Shown here piece by piece: positions 10,090 to 19,701 of a stretch of DNA of 35,095 nucleotides. Location: NCBI GenBank assembly GCA_030429935.1, contig JAUIGH010000004.1, positions 1-35,095 of the forward strand. Reading direction: 5' to 3'. This stretch comes from a bacterium (GTDB lineage Bacteria > Patescibacteriota > Saccharimonadia > Saccharimonadales > Saccharimonadaceae). A program made the position numbers and the translations under genes. The notes beneath the pieces are model-generated. The model saw nothing but the letters and a program-made list of their open reading frames with translations, was not told the DNA's origin and ran no database searches. Numbering within the stretch: the first letter of the stretch is position 1; each line of letters starts with the position of its first letter.

Positions 10090-10129
10090 AAAGCAAAACG
10101 TCCATCCGAATGGACAGACATTTTGCTTT
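10090..10129 (-). terminator. Long imperfect hairpin with TTCG loop between tRNA-Lys and comEC
   Basis: Minus strand AAAGCAAAATGTCTGTCCATTCGGATGGACGTTTTGCTTT folds into a bulged stem. Confidence 0.5.
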
Positions 10130-10132
10130 GGA

Positions 10133-10205
10133 GGGGCCACTGGGGCTTGAACCCAGGACACCCTGCTTAAAAGGCAGGTGCTCTAACCAGCTGAGCTATG
10201 GCCCC
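10133..10205 (-). tRNA. tRNA-Lys (anticodon TTT)
   Basis: Minus strand GGGGCCATAGCTCAGCTGGTTAGAGCACCTGCCTTTTAAGCAGGGTGTCCTGGGTTCAAGCCCCAGTGGCCCC gives a full cloverleaf; no encoded CCA. Confidence 0.96.
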
Positions 10206-10208
10206 GTT

Positions 10209-10281
10209 TTACAGGAGAGGCTTACCTCTCCAGCTCGCTTTGAAATAAATTCAAAGCCTCGCCTCCTCACCCTAAAGCTCG
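10209..10281 (-). repeat. Two-hairpin structured repeat, copy A
   Basis: Minus strand CGAGCTTTAGGGTGAGGAGG...GCTTTGAATTTATTTCAAAGC...GGAGAGGTAAGCCTCTCC; similar to copy B. Confidence 0.65.
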
Positions 10282-10358
10282 GGCAAAGCCCTCGTGCCAT
10301 CGGCATACTCGCTACAGCGAAAAGACTCTTAAAAATGTATCAAAATAGAGGTGAAAAG

Positions 10359-10838
10359 TCAATGCTTCCGGCCAGCGGTGCGGTGTTTTTTGTGATACAC
10401 CACGTCGATCAGCGCCAGAATAATACAGACGGTGATAATCGCGTTGTCATACGGCAGCAGCTGCAGCACCACGCCTTCGCTCATGGCATCGAGCACGACA
10501 GCATTTGCAAATGCGCCATAGGTCAACATGACGGCCAGCGCGCCAAAGACAATACTGCCGTAGATCTGATGACCGAGCGAGTGTGCTTTGGTGGCACGTG
10601 TCATGACAATCAGCGCCGGCAATAATGTCAGCGCAACCGCTACGATGCTATGGAGCGGCGGCACCTCGACGACGAACCCCGCATCTGCCACCAGCGGCGT
10701 CAACGAATCGGTCCACAGCCGCGCCAATACAGCGCCGGCCGTCAATCCCAGTGCCGGCATGCCGATATGCCGACGGCTCAGGAAAAACACACCAGCCAGT
10801 GCCGCGAAATAAAACCCAAGAACGATCAAAAAGGTCAT
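10359..10838 (-). CDS. Small multi-TM membrane protein, unknown function
   Basis: 159-aa hydrophobic ORF directly downstream of an extended -10 (TGCTATACT). Confidence 0.6.
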   Translation of the reverse strand: MTFLIVLGFYFAALAGVFFLSRRHIGMPALGLTAGAVLARLWTDSLTPLVADAGFVVEVPPLHSIVAVALTLLPALIVMTRATKAHSLGHQIYGSIVFGALAVMLTYGAFANAVVLDAMSEGVVLQLLPYDNAIITVCIILALIDVVYHKKHRTAGRKH

Positions 10839-10874
10839 GCTATCAGTATAGCAGTCAAACCACTATCGAGCAGA

Positions 10875-10948
10875 GCGAGCTTTAGAGGTGAGAGTAATTT
10901 TGCGAATTCATTTCGCGAAATTGCGGGAGGGTTGACCCTCCCTATAAC
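10875..10948 (+). repeat. Two-hairpin structured repeat, copy B
   Basis: GCGAGCTTTAGAGGTGAG...ATTTTGCGAATTCATTTCGCGAAAT...GGGAGGGTTGACCCTCCCTATAAC. Confidence 0.65.
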
Positions 10949-10950
10949 TA

Positions 10951-11856
10951 TCACGCGCCAATCTTGTCTTTGCGTGGCTTGCGCTTGGCGTTCATCTCGA
11001 CGTATTCGATGATCTTTTCGGCGACGTTGCGGCCAGTTATCAGCTCTGGCGTCTTGATACTCGCGCTCGAGTTGACTTCGAGCACCAACGGACCGCGTTC
11101 GCTGCGCATCATGTCGACACCACAAATCGGAAGACCCATAGCTTTGGCAGCTTTGATCGCCGTCTTTCGTTCTTCGTCGGTCAGTTTGACTTTTTGGCCT
11201 TCGCCGCCCTGGTGGGTATTACTACGGAAGTCACCATCTAGACTCTGGCGTTTGACGCTGGCAACCACGCGACCACCGACGACGAGAGCACGGATGTCAG
11301 TGCCGGCCGATTCTTTGACAAATTCTTGGACCAAAAAGTTTACACCCTCGACGTAAAATGCCTGCATTACGGCTTTGGCGGCCTTGGCGGTCTCGGCTAA
11401 TACCACGCCGTTGCCGTGGGTGCCTTTGGCGACTTTGATGATCAGCGGAGCACCGCCGGCTAGCTCGACGATATCGTCAAAGCTCGCTGATTCGCGGGCA
11501 AACACGGTCTTTGGGATGCCGACGCCGGCTTTTGCCAATATCTGATAAGCGCGTAGTTTGTCGCGTGAGCGATTGATAGCCAGGCTGCTAGCCGTCGAGT
11601 ACGAACCTTGTGATTCAAACTGGCGCACGATGGCCGTGCCGTACTTGGTGTAACTCTGGGCGATGCGCGGGATGATGGCATCGTATTTGTCGAGTGTTTC
11701 GCCCATGTAGCGCACTTGATTATTGTTGGCTTCGACTGCCGTATATGCGTCTTTGTACTTGATGACGGTCACATCGTGACCGCGTTTGAGTGCTTCTTCT
11801 TTGAGCCGTTTAGTCGTGTAGTTACCTGGTCCGTTACTGAGTATCGCGAGTTTCAT
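10951..11856 (-). CDS. RimK-type ATP-grasp amino-acid ligase
   Basis: MKLAILSNGPGNYTTKRLKEEALKRGHDV, PLIIKVAKGTHGNGVVLAE, FVKESAGTDIRALVVGGRVVASVKRQ, PLVLEVNSSASI. Confidence 0.9.
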   Translation of the reverse strand: MKLAILSNGPGNYTTKRLKEEALKRGHDVTVIKYKDAYTAVEANNNQVRYMGETLDKYDAIIPRIAQSYTKYGTAIVRQFESQGSYSTASSLAINRSRDKLRAYQILAKAGVGIPKTVFARESASFDDIVELAGGAPLIIKVAKGTHGNGVVLAETAKAAKAVMQAFYVEGVNFLVQEFVKESAGTDIRALVVGGRVVASVKRQSLDGDFRSNTHQGGEGQKVKLTDEERKTAIKAAKAMGLPICGVDMMRSERGPLVLEVNSSASIKTPELITGRNVAEKIIEYVEMNAKRKPRKDKIGA

Positions 11857-13268
11857 TCATCATCTCCTTCAAAGTTATCTGGGTCTTCTTCGTGCAACGC
11901 ATCGCCGGCTTGACTGCAGTCGACTAGAAAATGCCCAGCTAGTGTGTTGCGACCGAGCAGAATCGGATACAACTGCCTGGATCTGTCAGCTAACGTGAAT
12001 TCTGTATGGATAGCGGTACCATTTATGGTAACACCCATAGTTATAACGTAGCGTTCTTCGCGTGCACCCATCGAGCTTTTGACAGTACGAACATCGACAA
12101 TTTCTCGCTCAATAACCTCTCCGGTGTAGTCCGGATGACTTGGACTAAATAGACAAAACGATACAGTATCGTCAGATGTCTTGTTGATATCACTAGCCCA
12201 CATCGAGGACGTTCGAGCGCCACTATCGACGCGTGCGGGTACGTGTTCATCTATCGCAGTGTGATCGAAATCAACCCGGGCGGTGACGCCAATAGTCGGC
12301 AGTGATGCTGCGTCATACGCAGTCAATAGCTTATCGACAAAGATTTTCGTTACATCTACCGAATCACCTATCGCTGGCATGGTATGGAGCAAAAAACTTG
12401 GACTGGCATTGACTTCCATGATCCACCATTGCGTGAAATCGGGACTAGCGATGACGTCAAAACCGCACGTAAATATACCGCTGAGCTGAGCAGCACGCTC
12501 AGCTGCTTGGAGTATCTCGTTCGGCATATCGTCATAGCACTCTTGAGCGCTACCGCCAGCACCGATATTCGATACGCCGACGACTTGCACCTCTTCGCTA
12601 ACAGCCGGAACTCGCTCCAGCTCAGCCTGCGACAAGTATCGCTTCACGGCATCCATGTCGATCTTGTTCATCGGCGATGTGTATGCGTGCGCACCACGCA
12701 TAGGGTTTGTGTCGTTTTCTGACTCCACGAGCTGTTCAACTGTACGTGATCCATCACCGATAACATGAGCTGGTTTACGACGCACGGCGGCAATAGCCTC
12801 ACCGTCTATGACAAGCACTCGGTAATCATCACCCGACACGTGCTTTTGTATTTCAACTTGGTTTCGTGGGCTACATTGTTGAGCAACATCGAGAGCGCTC
12901 CGTGCTTGATCAAGATCAGTGATACCGACTGTGATACCGTCACCATGATCGGCATCAGATGGCTTGACGACAATCGTTCCATGCTCTGCCAGGAATTCAT
13001 CAACTGTTTCCGTGCTAGCGGTGGGCACGAGTCGCATGTCTAACTCGGCGTCGGTAGATAACAGCCGATAGGTTAGCGTCTTGTTATCACCCAGCACACT
13101 GCTGGTGCCAGATGATAGATCCGGATTAACGCCTGTTACCTGCCTGGTTTTATCACCGTACGTAAATATGTGATGACTCAGATTTGACTGCTGGTAAGTA
13201 TCAACCTCGATACCGCGTCGATGTAGCTCGTCATATACCAGTTTAGCAGTGCCAACTACCTCGCTCAT
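11853..13268 (-). CDS. Fusion of ATP-grasp ligase domain and C-terminal retropepsin-like (RimB/ATP-dependent zinc protease, DUF785-like) domain
   Basis: TIVVKPSDADHGDGITVG, VSGDDYRVLVIDGEAIAAVRRKPAHVIGDG (ATP-grasp); ARVDSGARTSSMWAS and RSRQLYPILLGRNTLAGHFLVD (retropepsin-like). Confidence 0.82.
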   Translation of the reverse strand: MSEVVGTAKLVYDELHRRGIEVDTYQQSNLSHHIFTYGDKTRQVTGVNPDLSSGTSSVLGDNKTLTYRLLSTDAELDMRLVPTASTETVDEFLAEHGTIVVKPSDADHGDGITVGITDLDQARSALDVAQQCSPRNQVEIQKHVSGDDYRVLVIDGEAIAAVRRKPAHVIGDGSRTVEQLVESENDTNPMRGAHAYTSPMNKIDMDAVKRYLSQAELERVPAVSEEVQVVGVSNIGAGGSAQECYDDMPNEILQAAERAAQLSGIFTCGFDVIASPDFTQWWIMEVNASPSFLLHTMPAIGDSVDVTKIFVDKLLTAYDAASLPTIGVTARVDFDHTAIDEHVPARVDSGARTSSMWASDINKTSDDTVSFCLFSPSHPDYTGEVIEREIVDVRTVKSSMGAREERYVITMGVTINGTAIHTEFTLADRSRQLYPILLGRNTLAGHFLVDCSQAGDALHEEDPDNFEGDDE

Positions 13269-13386
13269 CGTATCTCCATCTCTATTTTTGACAATTAATA
13301 AGTATATTCTACCATATTTCTATCTGTAATGGTAGTACAGACTTTTCGCTAGATACATTGCTCTGTAGGTGTGCTAGGATGACGGT

Positions 13387-13860
13387 ATGACGGCTGTCGA
13401 CATCGACTTTCGTGCACTGACCATCGATGATCTCGCTGCTTTGCGGCACATTTCTCCAGATACGCCCACGGAAAAACTTGTTGAACGTATCAACCGACAG
13501 AGTCCCTCTACATATAGCTACATCGGAGCTTTCAGTCATAATAGGCTACTAGGAGCCATTCAGGTACGACGTATTGGGCCATACGATGCCACAGCTCAAT
13601 CTTTGTCGACATATCCAGAATTGGGTTGTTTGGTCGTCACCGAGTCTCAACGCGGCAAAGGTTACGGCAAAGCACTGATCGCATACGCTGAAGCAATACT
13701 GAAACACGAACATTTCACTGGTGCAGGCTTGGGTGTCGCCGAAACGAATCAGGCAGCTTTAGCTCTCTACCGCAAACTCGGCTACCAGCCGATTGGCGCC
13801 ATCGGTCCAAAACATCCAGACCCTACAAACCGTCAGTATTACATAAAATTATTTACGTAA
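13387..13860 (+). CDS. GNAT family N-acetyltransferase
   Basis: ELGCLVVTESQRGKGYGKALIAYAEAIL and NQAALALYRKLGYQPIG. Confidence 0.85.
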   Translation: MTAVDIDFRALTIDDLAALRHISPDTPTEKLVERINRQSPSTYSYIGAFSHNRLLGAIQVRRIGPYDATAQSLSTYPELGCLVVTESQRGKGYGKALIAYAEAILKHEHFTGAGLGVAETNQAALALYRKLGYQPIGAIGPKHPDPTNRQYYIKLFT

Positions 13861-16245
13861 ATCTTGCACGTCGCTCTTCAGCAACTTCACCACCGCCAGG
13901 ACAATCAGCCCGATACCAAGCAATGCCAGCAATATAAACGTGTAACCGCGCAGCATCCACAATAGCGCGATGCCGATGCCGATTGCGCCCCACAGTAGAC
14001 CGAGCCGCTTGCCCATCGCAAAACCGACGAGCAACATCAACACATGTTCGATCAAAAACACGACCTGGTACATGCCGCCAGATGCGATGGCGGCGATGCC
14101 CGTCGGCACGCTGACAGCCGTCAATGCAATGATCGCCCGTGCCCGCACGCCATCAGCCGACCTGCCAAACCTATGCCGGATATAGGCTTGCAGACCTATC
14201 GCCGCCGCCCACCAGTGGGTGTAGACCAACACATTCGCGTCTGGATACGCTTCGTAGACCAGCCGCTGCAATGCGACGGTCACAATCGGTACGGCCAACT
14301 CATACGCCGACACCATGCGACGCTCGTAGCCTTCGTACACCAACATGCCTGCCGCTACCAACACGGTCAGTGCAGCGGCCACGACTGTGCTATCGAGCAC
14401 AAATAGTCCTATCAATCCGACCACAAGTAACACTATCAACGTCGACACGCTCATAATGTCACGGCGCATGTCATCTCTGCGAGAGACATACCACCAGCGA
14501 AGTCCATACCATAGTGCACCGCTCAGCCAGGCCGTCAGCATTAGCTGCCACTGCGCATCAATATCAATCAAGCTTACAAAGTTGGCAATAGCCACAATCG
14601 ATAGCACGTTTGCCGCAACCGCAACGTACGGCTGTTTTTCGACAAACGAACTCACGAACGCGACGACAGCAACCACCGCAAATACTGTGCCGACCCAAGC
14701 TGCATCAAATACCATGATCGCCATCGCAAGCGCTTGCACCGACAACAGTAGGTAGCTGGCAATCGCGGTTTGTCGCCAATACCCACGCAGATACACCGCG
14801 CGCGTCACCAGCCAGATGACTGCACCGCATGTCGCGATCGCAGCCAACCACTCATATATCGCATCGACACGCCACACTCCACCCAACAGTGTTGCTGGCA
14901 CGCACAACATCGCGATCACAAAACCGACCGACGACCACTCGAGTCGTGCCACAAATGCCTGCCACAAGCTGATAACACCAAGCGTCACCAGTCCATACGC
15001 CACTAGCGGCCATTCTCCGACCCAGAGCAAACAAGACAACACCAACATGCCTTGAGACGCGGCCAGCCAAGCTTGCTCATCAGTCTCGTCATGATGTCGG
15101 ATCGAATATACCGTCGTCAGCACCGCTAAAATCGCCAGCGCGTAACCGACCACCACATACGAGTCGCTCAGCGCATAGCTTGCCAACAGTACCGACAAAA
15201 TGCCTAAGACTCGCGCCAATATGACGGACACTCGCAAACTACGCATGTCTGTCGTGCTCAGTGCTGCGATCGCGTAGTGGATCGTCGCCACGGTAGTGAT
15301 GATCGCATAATCTAGCGTGCTGAGTGTGCCGACCAAAAACAAACTACCAACCAGCGCCACTAACACACCCAGTTCACCCGTATGCTGAATCGGCCGCACC
15401 AGCGGTAACGCCACAGAATCGTCACGACGCGCGCTGATCCATGTCAATACACTGCTGACCACGATCAGAGCCACGAAATACCAGACAAATGGCACGCTCA
15501 GCAGCGACACCGACGACACCGCAAACGAATAAACAAATCCGAGCGACAAATAGCCGATGACTTCAGATCGGATGCGTATCAATGCGCCGAAATACAGCAC
15601 CAGGCCCAGGACCGACGTCAGCCACCACGCCAACTGTCCGTTATCGACGACGAAATTATAAAACGCCAGTCCAACAAACGGCACAATTGCCAGGCCCGTA
15701 CCGACAAATGCTGTCGCGGCGGGCTGCAAGCGCTTCGAGACACGATACACCTCGAGTCCGATCAGGTAGAACACCATCATCACCACGATCAACCCGATAA
15801 ATTTGGCAATCGGCGGTAGTGCCGCGCCGATGAACAGCACGGCCGCACCGACGATCATAAAGCTCGCCACGTACAGTATGGTGTTGATGTTTCGTGTGTC
15901 ACGCTCGGCCTGTGTGGCGGCTGTGTTGACCGTCGGCTGTTCGTGCATCAACGCCACTGTAGCAGCTGGCTCGTCGCTCGATTGTGTGATGATGTTCAGT
16001 TCAGTCGTCGACTGTGCCGTGCTGCGCGTACCGAGTGCACCCACATAATCGCTATCGATCTGTTTTCCAGATTCGATATCTTCGGCGAGCTGCCGTGTAA
16101 CCGCTCGCTCGCCATCGCTGTACCCGCGCCGATAGTCATCGAGTGATTGCGCTGAGTCATTCGATTTCGATTTATTTTTCTGCCTCTCGTTGTCATACAT
16201 ACTGGCAAAAACTAACGTCGTGATCAGCAAAAACAAAACTAACAT
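13849..16245 (-). CDS. Large polytopic membrane protein (798 aa), unknown function
   Basis: Many consecutive hydrophobic segments after a charged N-terminal region; single long ORF with TGCTATACT promoter. Confidence 0.7.
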   Translation of the reverse strand: MLVLFLLITTLVFASMYDNERQKNKSKSNDSAQSLDDYRRGYSDGERAVTRQLAEDIESGKQIDSDYVGALGTRSTAQSTTELNIITQSSDEPAATVALMHEQPTVNTAATQAERDTRNINTILYVASFMIVGAAVLFIGAALPPIAKFIGLIVVMMVFYLIGLEVYRVSKRLQPAATAFVGTGLAIVPFVGLAFYNFVVDNGQLAWWLTSVLGLVLYFGALIRIRSEVIGYLSLGFVYSFAVSSVSLLSVPFVWYFVALIVVSSVLTWISARRDDSVALPLVRPIQHTGELGVLVALVGSLFLVGTLSTLDYAIITTVATIHYAIAALSTTDMRSLRVSVILARVLGILSVLLASYALSDSYVVVGYALAILAVLTTVYSIRHHDETDEQAWLAASQGMLVLSCLLWVGEWPLVAYGLVTLGVISLWQAFVARLEWSSVGFVIAMLCVPATLLGGVWRVDAIYEWLAAIATCGAVIWLVTRAVYLRGYWRQTAIASYLLLSVQALAMAIMVFDAAWVGTVFAVVAVVAFVSSFVEKQPYVAVAANVLSIVAIANFVSLIDIDAQWQLMLTAWLSGALWYGLRWWYVSRRDDMRRDIMSVSTLIVLLVVGLIGLFVLDSTVVAAALTVLVAAGMLVYEGYERRMVSAYELAVPIVTVALQRLVYEAYPDANVLVYTHWWAAAIGLQAYIRHRFGRSADGVRARAIIALTAVSVPTGIAAIASGGMYQVVFLIEHVLMLLVGFAMGKRLGLLWGAIGIGIALLWMLRGYTFILLALLGIGLIVLAVVKLLKSDVQDLRK

Positions 16246-16285
16246 AGCGTCAGTATAGCATCAGACATACATATTCAGCTTATGG

Positions 16286-17401
16286 TTAGCTGAATATACC
16301 GCGTTTTTTCGAGGTGTCGAATTGTTCGAGCAGTTCTTTTTGCTTTTTGGATAATTTCGTCGGTGTGTCGACGATGATTTGGACGATGTGCGCACCGCGA
16401 GTGTCGTTACGTAGGTGCGGCACGCCGTGATTCGATAGCTTAAAGTCAGTGCCGCTCTGCGTACCGGCTGGGACTTTCATCGTCACCGTACCATCGACGG
16501 TTTCGACGTCGATCTCGGTGCCGAGTGCGGCATCGATCATGCTGACATGTTCTTCGGATAGGATCAGGTCGCCTTCGCGGGTGAATTTTTTGTGCGCTTT
16601 GACGCGGATGTTAACGTACAGATCACCGCGCTCGCCGCCGCCGATCGCTTCGCCGCGCTCGCGTAATCTCAACGTCGCACCGTCGTCGATGCCAGCTGGG
16701 ATCTTCACTTTGATCGACTGCTCTTTGCTGGTGACGCCGTCGCCTTTGCAGACGCTGCAAGCTTTTTCGGGCACTTTGCCTTTGCCGCGACACGTCGGAC
16801 AGACGGCAGCTTGCTGGATTGCACCAAACATCGTGTTGACGACGCGGACAGTTTGGCCGGCGCCCTTGCAGGTCTCGCAGGTCTCTAGGCTGTGGCCCGG
16901 CTCAGCGCCGTCGCCGTGACAGTGCTCACACTCGGCGTCAAATGTCAGCTTCAGGTCTTTTTCAACGCCAAATACTGCGTCTTCGAATGTCAAGTTGACG
17001 GTTGTTTCGACATCACGGCCGCGTGTCGGCCCGGATTGTCGGCCGCCGGCGCCGCCACCAAAAAACTGCCCAAAGATATCACCAAAATCACCGCCGCCGA
17101 AGTTAAATTCAAAGCCTCCGGCCTGGTTGCCAAATCCTTCGAAGCCACCGCCAAATGGGTTACCGCCACCTCCGCCTGACGCACCACCGACACCAGCGTG
17201 CCCGAACTGATCGTAGCGTTGGCGTTTTTGCTGATCTTTCAGCACTTCATAGGCTTCAGACGCTTCCTTGAACTTAGCTTCATCACCGCCCTCTTTGTCC
17301 GGGTGATGTTTGACAGCCAGTTTACGAAACGCCTTCTTTATCTCATCAGCAGAGGCATCTTTTTTGACACCCAGCACTTCATAATAATCACGTTTGCTCA
17401 T
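16286..17401 (-). CDS. dnaJ: Chaperone DnaJ
   Basis: [36 protein letters not shown], Gly-rich linker, four CxxCxGxG-type zinc motifs. Confidence 0.97.
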   Translation of the reverse strand: MSKRDYYEVLGVKKDASADEIKKAFRKLAVKHHPDKEGGDEAKFKEASEAYEVLKDQQKRQRYDQFGHAGVGGASGGGGGNPFGGGFEGFGNQAGGFEFNFGGGDFGDIFGQFFGGGAGGRQSGPTRGRDVETTVNLTFEDAVFGVEKDLKLTFDAECEHCHGDGAEPGHSLETCETCKGAGQTVRVVNTMFGAIQQAAVCPTCRGKGKVPEKACSVCKGDGVTSKEQSIKVKIPAGIDDGATLRLRERGEAIGGGERGDLYVNIRVKAHKKFTREGDLILSEEHVSMIDAALGTEIDVETVDGTVTMKVPAGTQSGTDFKLSNHGVPHLRNDTRGAHIVQIIVDTPTKLSKKQKELLEQFDTSKKRGIFS

Positions 17402-17420
17402 CTGTTACCAGTATACGGTT

Positions 17421-17447
17421 CTAGCACTCGCTCGTCAAGAGTGCTAG
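17421..17447 (-). promoter_or_regulatory. CIRCE element of dnaJ with embedded -35
   Basis: CTAGCACTC-N9-GAGTGCTAG; minus strand TTGACG-17-TATACT. Confidence 0.93.
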
Positions 17448-19106
17448 CTAGAATTTGTCACGGATGTGACTAAAGCTAAAGTCCCAGTTGGCGTCGGTTT
17501 TCTTGTGAGGGTTGAAGATATTGTGTGGGTCAAAGATGTCTTTCACTTCGCGGAAGATGTCGACAACCTCTTTGCCATACTGAGCTTCTAGCCACGGGCC
17601 GCGCACCATGCCGTCGTTGTGCTCGCCGCTGACACTACCGCCATATTTCAGCACCAGCTCGTTGACTTCTTTCATGCACGGCTCCAGCTTGGCGCGCTCT
17701 TTGGGGTCTTCGATTTTCATCAGTGGGATGATGTGGAAGTTGCCATCACCCATGTGACCAGCGATGGTTGCAAATAACTTGTACTTTTTGATAATTTGGC
17801 GGAGTTGCGGGAAAAATTCTGGCAAGTTCTCGGGCGGTACAATCAAGTCATCGATAAATGGCGCGGTGTGCTTGTCTTTGACCTTGCTGCGCAAGATCTG
17901 AAAACTATTTCGTCGCATCACCCAAAATCGCTCGCTCTTAGCTTCTGAATCATTGTTTTCGATACCGTTAATTTCATAGCGCGCTCGTTCTTTGCCCAGT
18001 GCCTTGTGTAGATTCTTTACCTTTTGTGTCACCTCTTCATCGGTGTCACCCTCAAATTCGACCATCAGCACGAGTTTTGGAATACCGCGAATTAGTTGCA
18101 AACCATCTGGTATCAAACTGATCAGCAGCCAAACAAATTTCTTGAATCCTAGCATCTTGTAGAAACTCGGCAAGAATTTAATAGTTAACCACAAGGTTTG
18201 GTCGTCAAAACTCTCAAACGTCGCCGGGTTGTGTTCGAGAACTTTTGGTATCAACTCGCCAAGCTTGTTAACATCACGCAGAAACAGCACCAGCAAACCA
18301 GACTCTTTTTGCTTTGGCACCAAACTCAACTGCGCATCTGTCATCAACCCCAATGTTCCCTGCGCACCGACAAACAATTTCGTTAGGTCAAACACGCCCG
18401 TCTCGCGGTTCCAGACATCCCACAGATGATAGCCGGTCGAATCTTTGCTGACGCGCGGGCGAGCGGCTTGGATTTTGTCATAGTTGGCTTCAATCAGATC
18501 AAATGTTCGCTTATACAAATCGCCTTCGTAGTCGCCTTGGCTCATCTTGCGCACCATGTCGTCTTTTTGCAGCGGTTTCACGGTGTAGCTATTGCCGTCG
18601 GCCAGCACCATGTTCAGCTCGGTCACGTAATTGGCCGTCTTGCCAAAACGCAAAGATTTCTCACCGCCCGAGTTGTTGTTGACTAGTCCACCCATGCCGG
18701 CCAGTTCTCGGCTGGCCGGGTAGCTCGGCATGTAGCTGCCTTGTTTGAGCGTTTCGACCTCGAAGTGTTTGTACATGACGCCCGGTTCGGTACGTGCCGA
18801 TTCGGCCGACACATCCCAGACACGCGTCATATGCCTGCTGGTGTCCATGATGATCGATTCGTTGATCGCCCCACCGCTCATGCAGGTGCCTTGGCTACGC
18901 GCCGTTACGCTTAGTTCGGGGTGCTCGGCTTTGTTGTCAGCGACGTATTTTACGATGGCTCGCACGTCATCGGCGTTTTTTGGGAAAGCCACGACTTGTG
19001 GCCGCAGTTCAAATAGGCTCGCATCGTGCGAATATTTTTCGAGTGTCGCGTCGTCGTTCTCGACCTCACCTGCGATGAGGTCTGATAAGTCTTTTTTTAG
19101 ATCCAT
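17448..19106 (-). CDS. FAD-binding oxidoreductase (GlcD / D-lactate dehydrogenase type)
   Basis: ELSVTARSQGTCMSGGAINESIIMD (FAD_binding_4), GQGTLGLMTDAQLSLVP-like, GSVSGEHNDGMVRG, FDPHNIFNPHKK. Confidence 0.88.
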   Translation of the reverse strand: MDLKKDLSDLIAGEVENDDATLEKYSHDASLFELRPQVVAFPKNADDVRAIVKYVADNKAEHPELSVTARSQGTCMSGGAINESIIMDTSRHMTRVWDVSAESARTEPGVMYKHFEVETLKQGSYMPSYPASRELAGMGGLVNNNSGGEKSLRFGKTANYVTELNMVLADGNSYTVKPLQKDDMVRKMSQGDYEGDLYKRTFDLIEANYDKIQAARPRVSKDSTGYHLWDVWNRETGVFDLTKLFVGAQGTLGLMTDAQLSLVPKQKESGLLVLFLRDVNKLGELIPKVLEHNPATFESFDDQTLWLTIKFLPSFYKMLGFKKFVWLLISLIPDGLQLIRGIPKLVLMVEFEGDTDEEVTQKVKNLHKALGKERARYEINGIENNDSEAKSERFWVMRRNSFQILRSKVKDKHTAPFIDDLIVPPENLPEFFPQLRQIIKKYKLFATIAGHMGDGNFHIIPLMKIEDPKERAKLEPCMKEVNELVLKYGGSVSGEHNDGMVRGPWLEAQYGKEVVDIFREVKDIFDPHNIFNPHKKTDANWDFSFSHIRDKF

Positions 19107-19167
19107 ACTGGTTATACTTTAGCACAACTGTTCTGGTGTATTTAAATTTGTTTATCTAAACAGCCCG

Positions 19168-19692
19168 TCAAGCTTCGTCCTGCAAAGAGCGCGGCGGCAT
19201 ACCGTTTTTAAATTTGTCAGTAAAACTCATTAGTTCTTCGGTATCGTCTCTAAGATCCCTAACTGCAATGTCGATATCCTCGAGTTTATCAGGAGTAGTT
19301 TTCAAAATTGTGTGTGCAATTTTATTTCTCGACTTATTAACTCTGCTGAGAATTTCAAGAAGTTCATCTCGTGAGGCAAACTCAAAGCCTTTAATTATTT
19401 TAATGGCTTCGCTTATTGGAATATCCTTTGTTTTTTCAGGCCTAATCGATAGTTGCTTGTAATAATATTGCTCGATGCCAACATTAACGACTTCTTGCAT
19501 GCTACGGGCAAACCACTGAGCTAGATAGTCGGCTTGGTTCATGTACAACAAGGCAGAAGACAGCGCAAAAGCCACACTGTCTTCTCCTTCAACTTCATCA
19601 CTGTTCGCACGATCGAAGTGACGACGTGCGAGATCTCTGAAGCGATGCTTGGTGTCGAGATCTGAGTGATAAAATGGTTGGAATTTTACCAT
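19168..19692 (-). CDS. HEPN-domain-like alpha-helical protein
   Basis: 174-aa ORF with SRNKIAHTIL (R-N-x3-H pattern) after predicted long helices; 9 nt after dnaK. Confidence 0.55.
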   Translation of the reverse strand: MVKFQPFYHSDLDTKHRFRDLARRHFDRANSDEVEGEDSVAFALSSALLYMNQADYLAQWFARSMQEVVNVGIEQYYYKQLSIRPEKTKDIPISEAIKIIKGFEFASRDELLEILSRVNKSRNKIAHTILKTTPDKLEDIDIAVRDLRDDTEELMSFTDKFKNGMPPRSLQDEA

Positions 19693-19701
19693 TAAAACAC
19701 T

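Noticed and set aside
10209-10948. Insertion sequence with terminal inverted repeats
   Set aside because: The enclosed ORF is a small membrane protein, not a transposase, and no target-site duplication could be identified by eye; kept only as a repeat family candidate.
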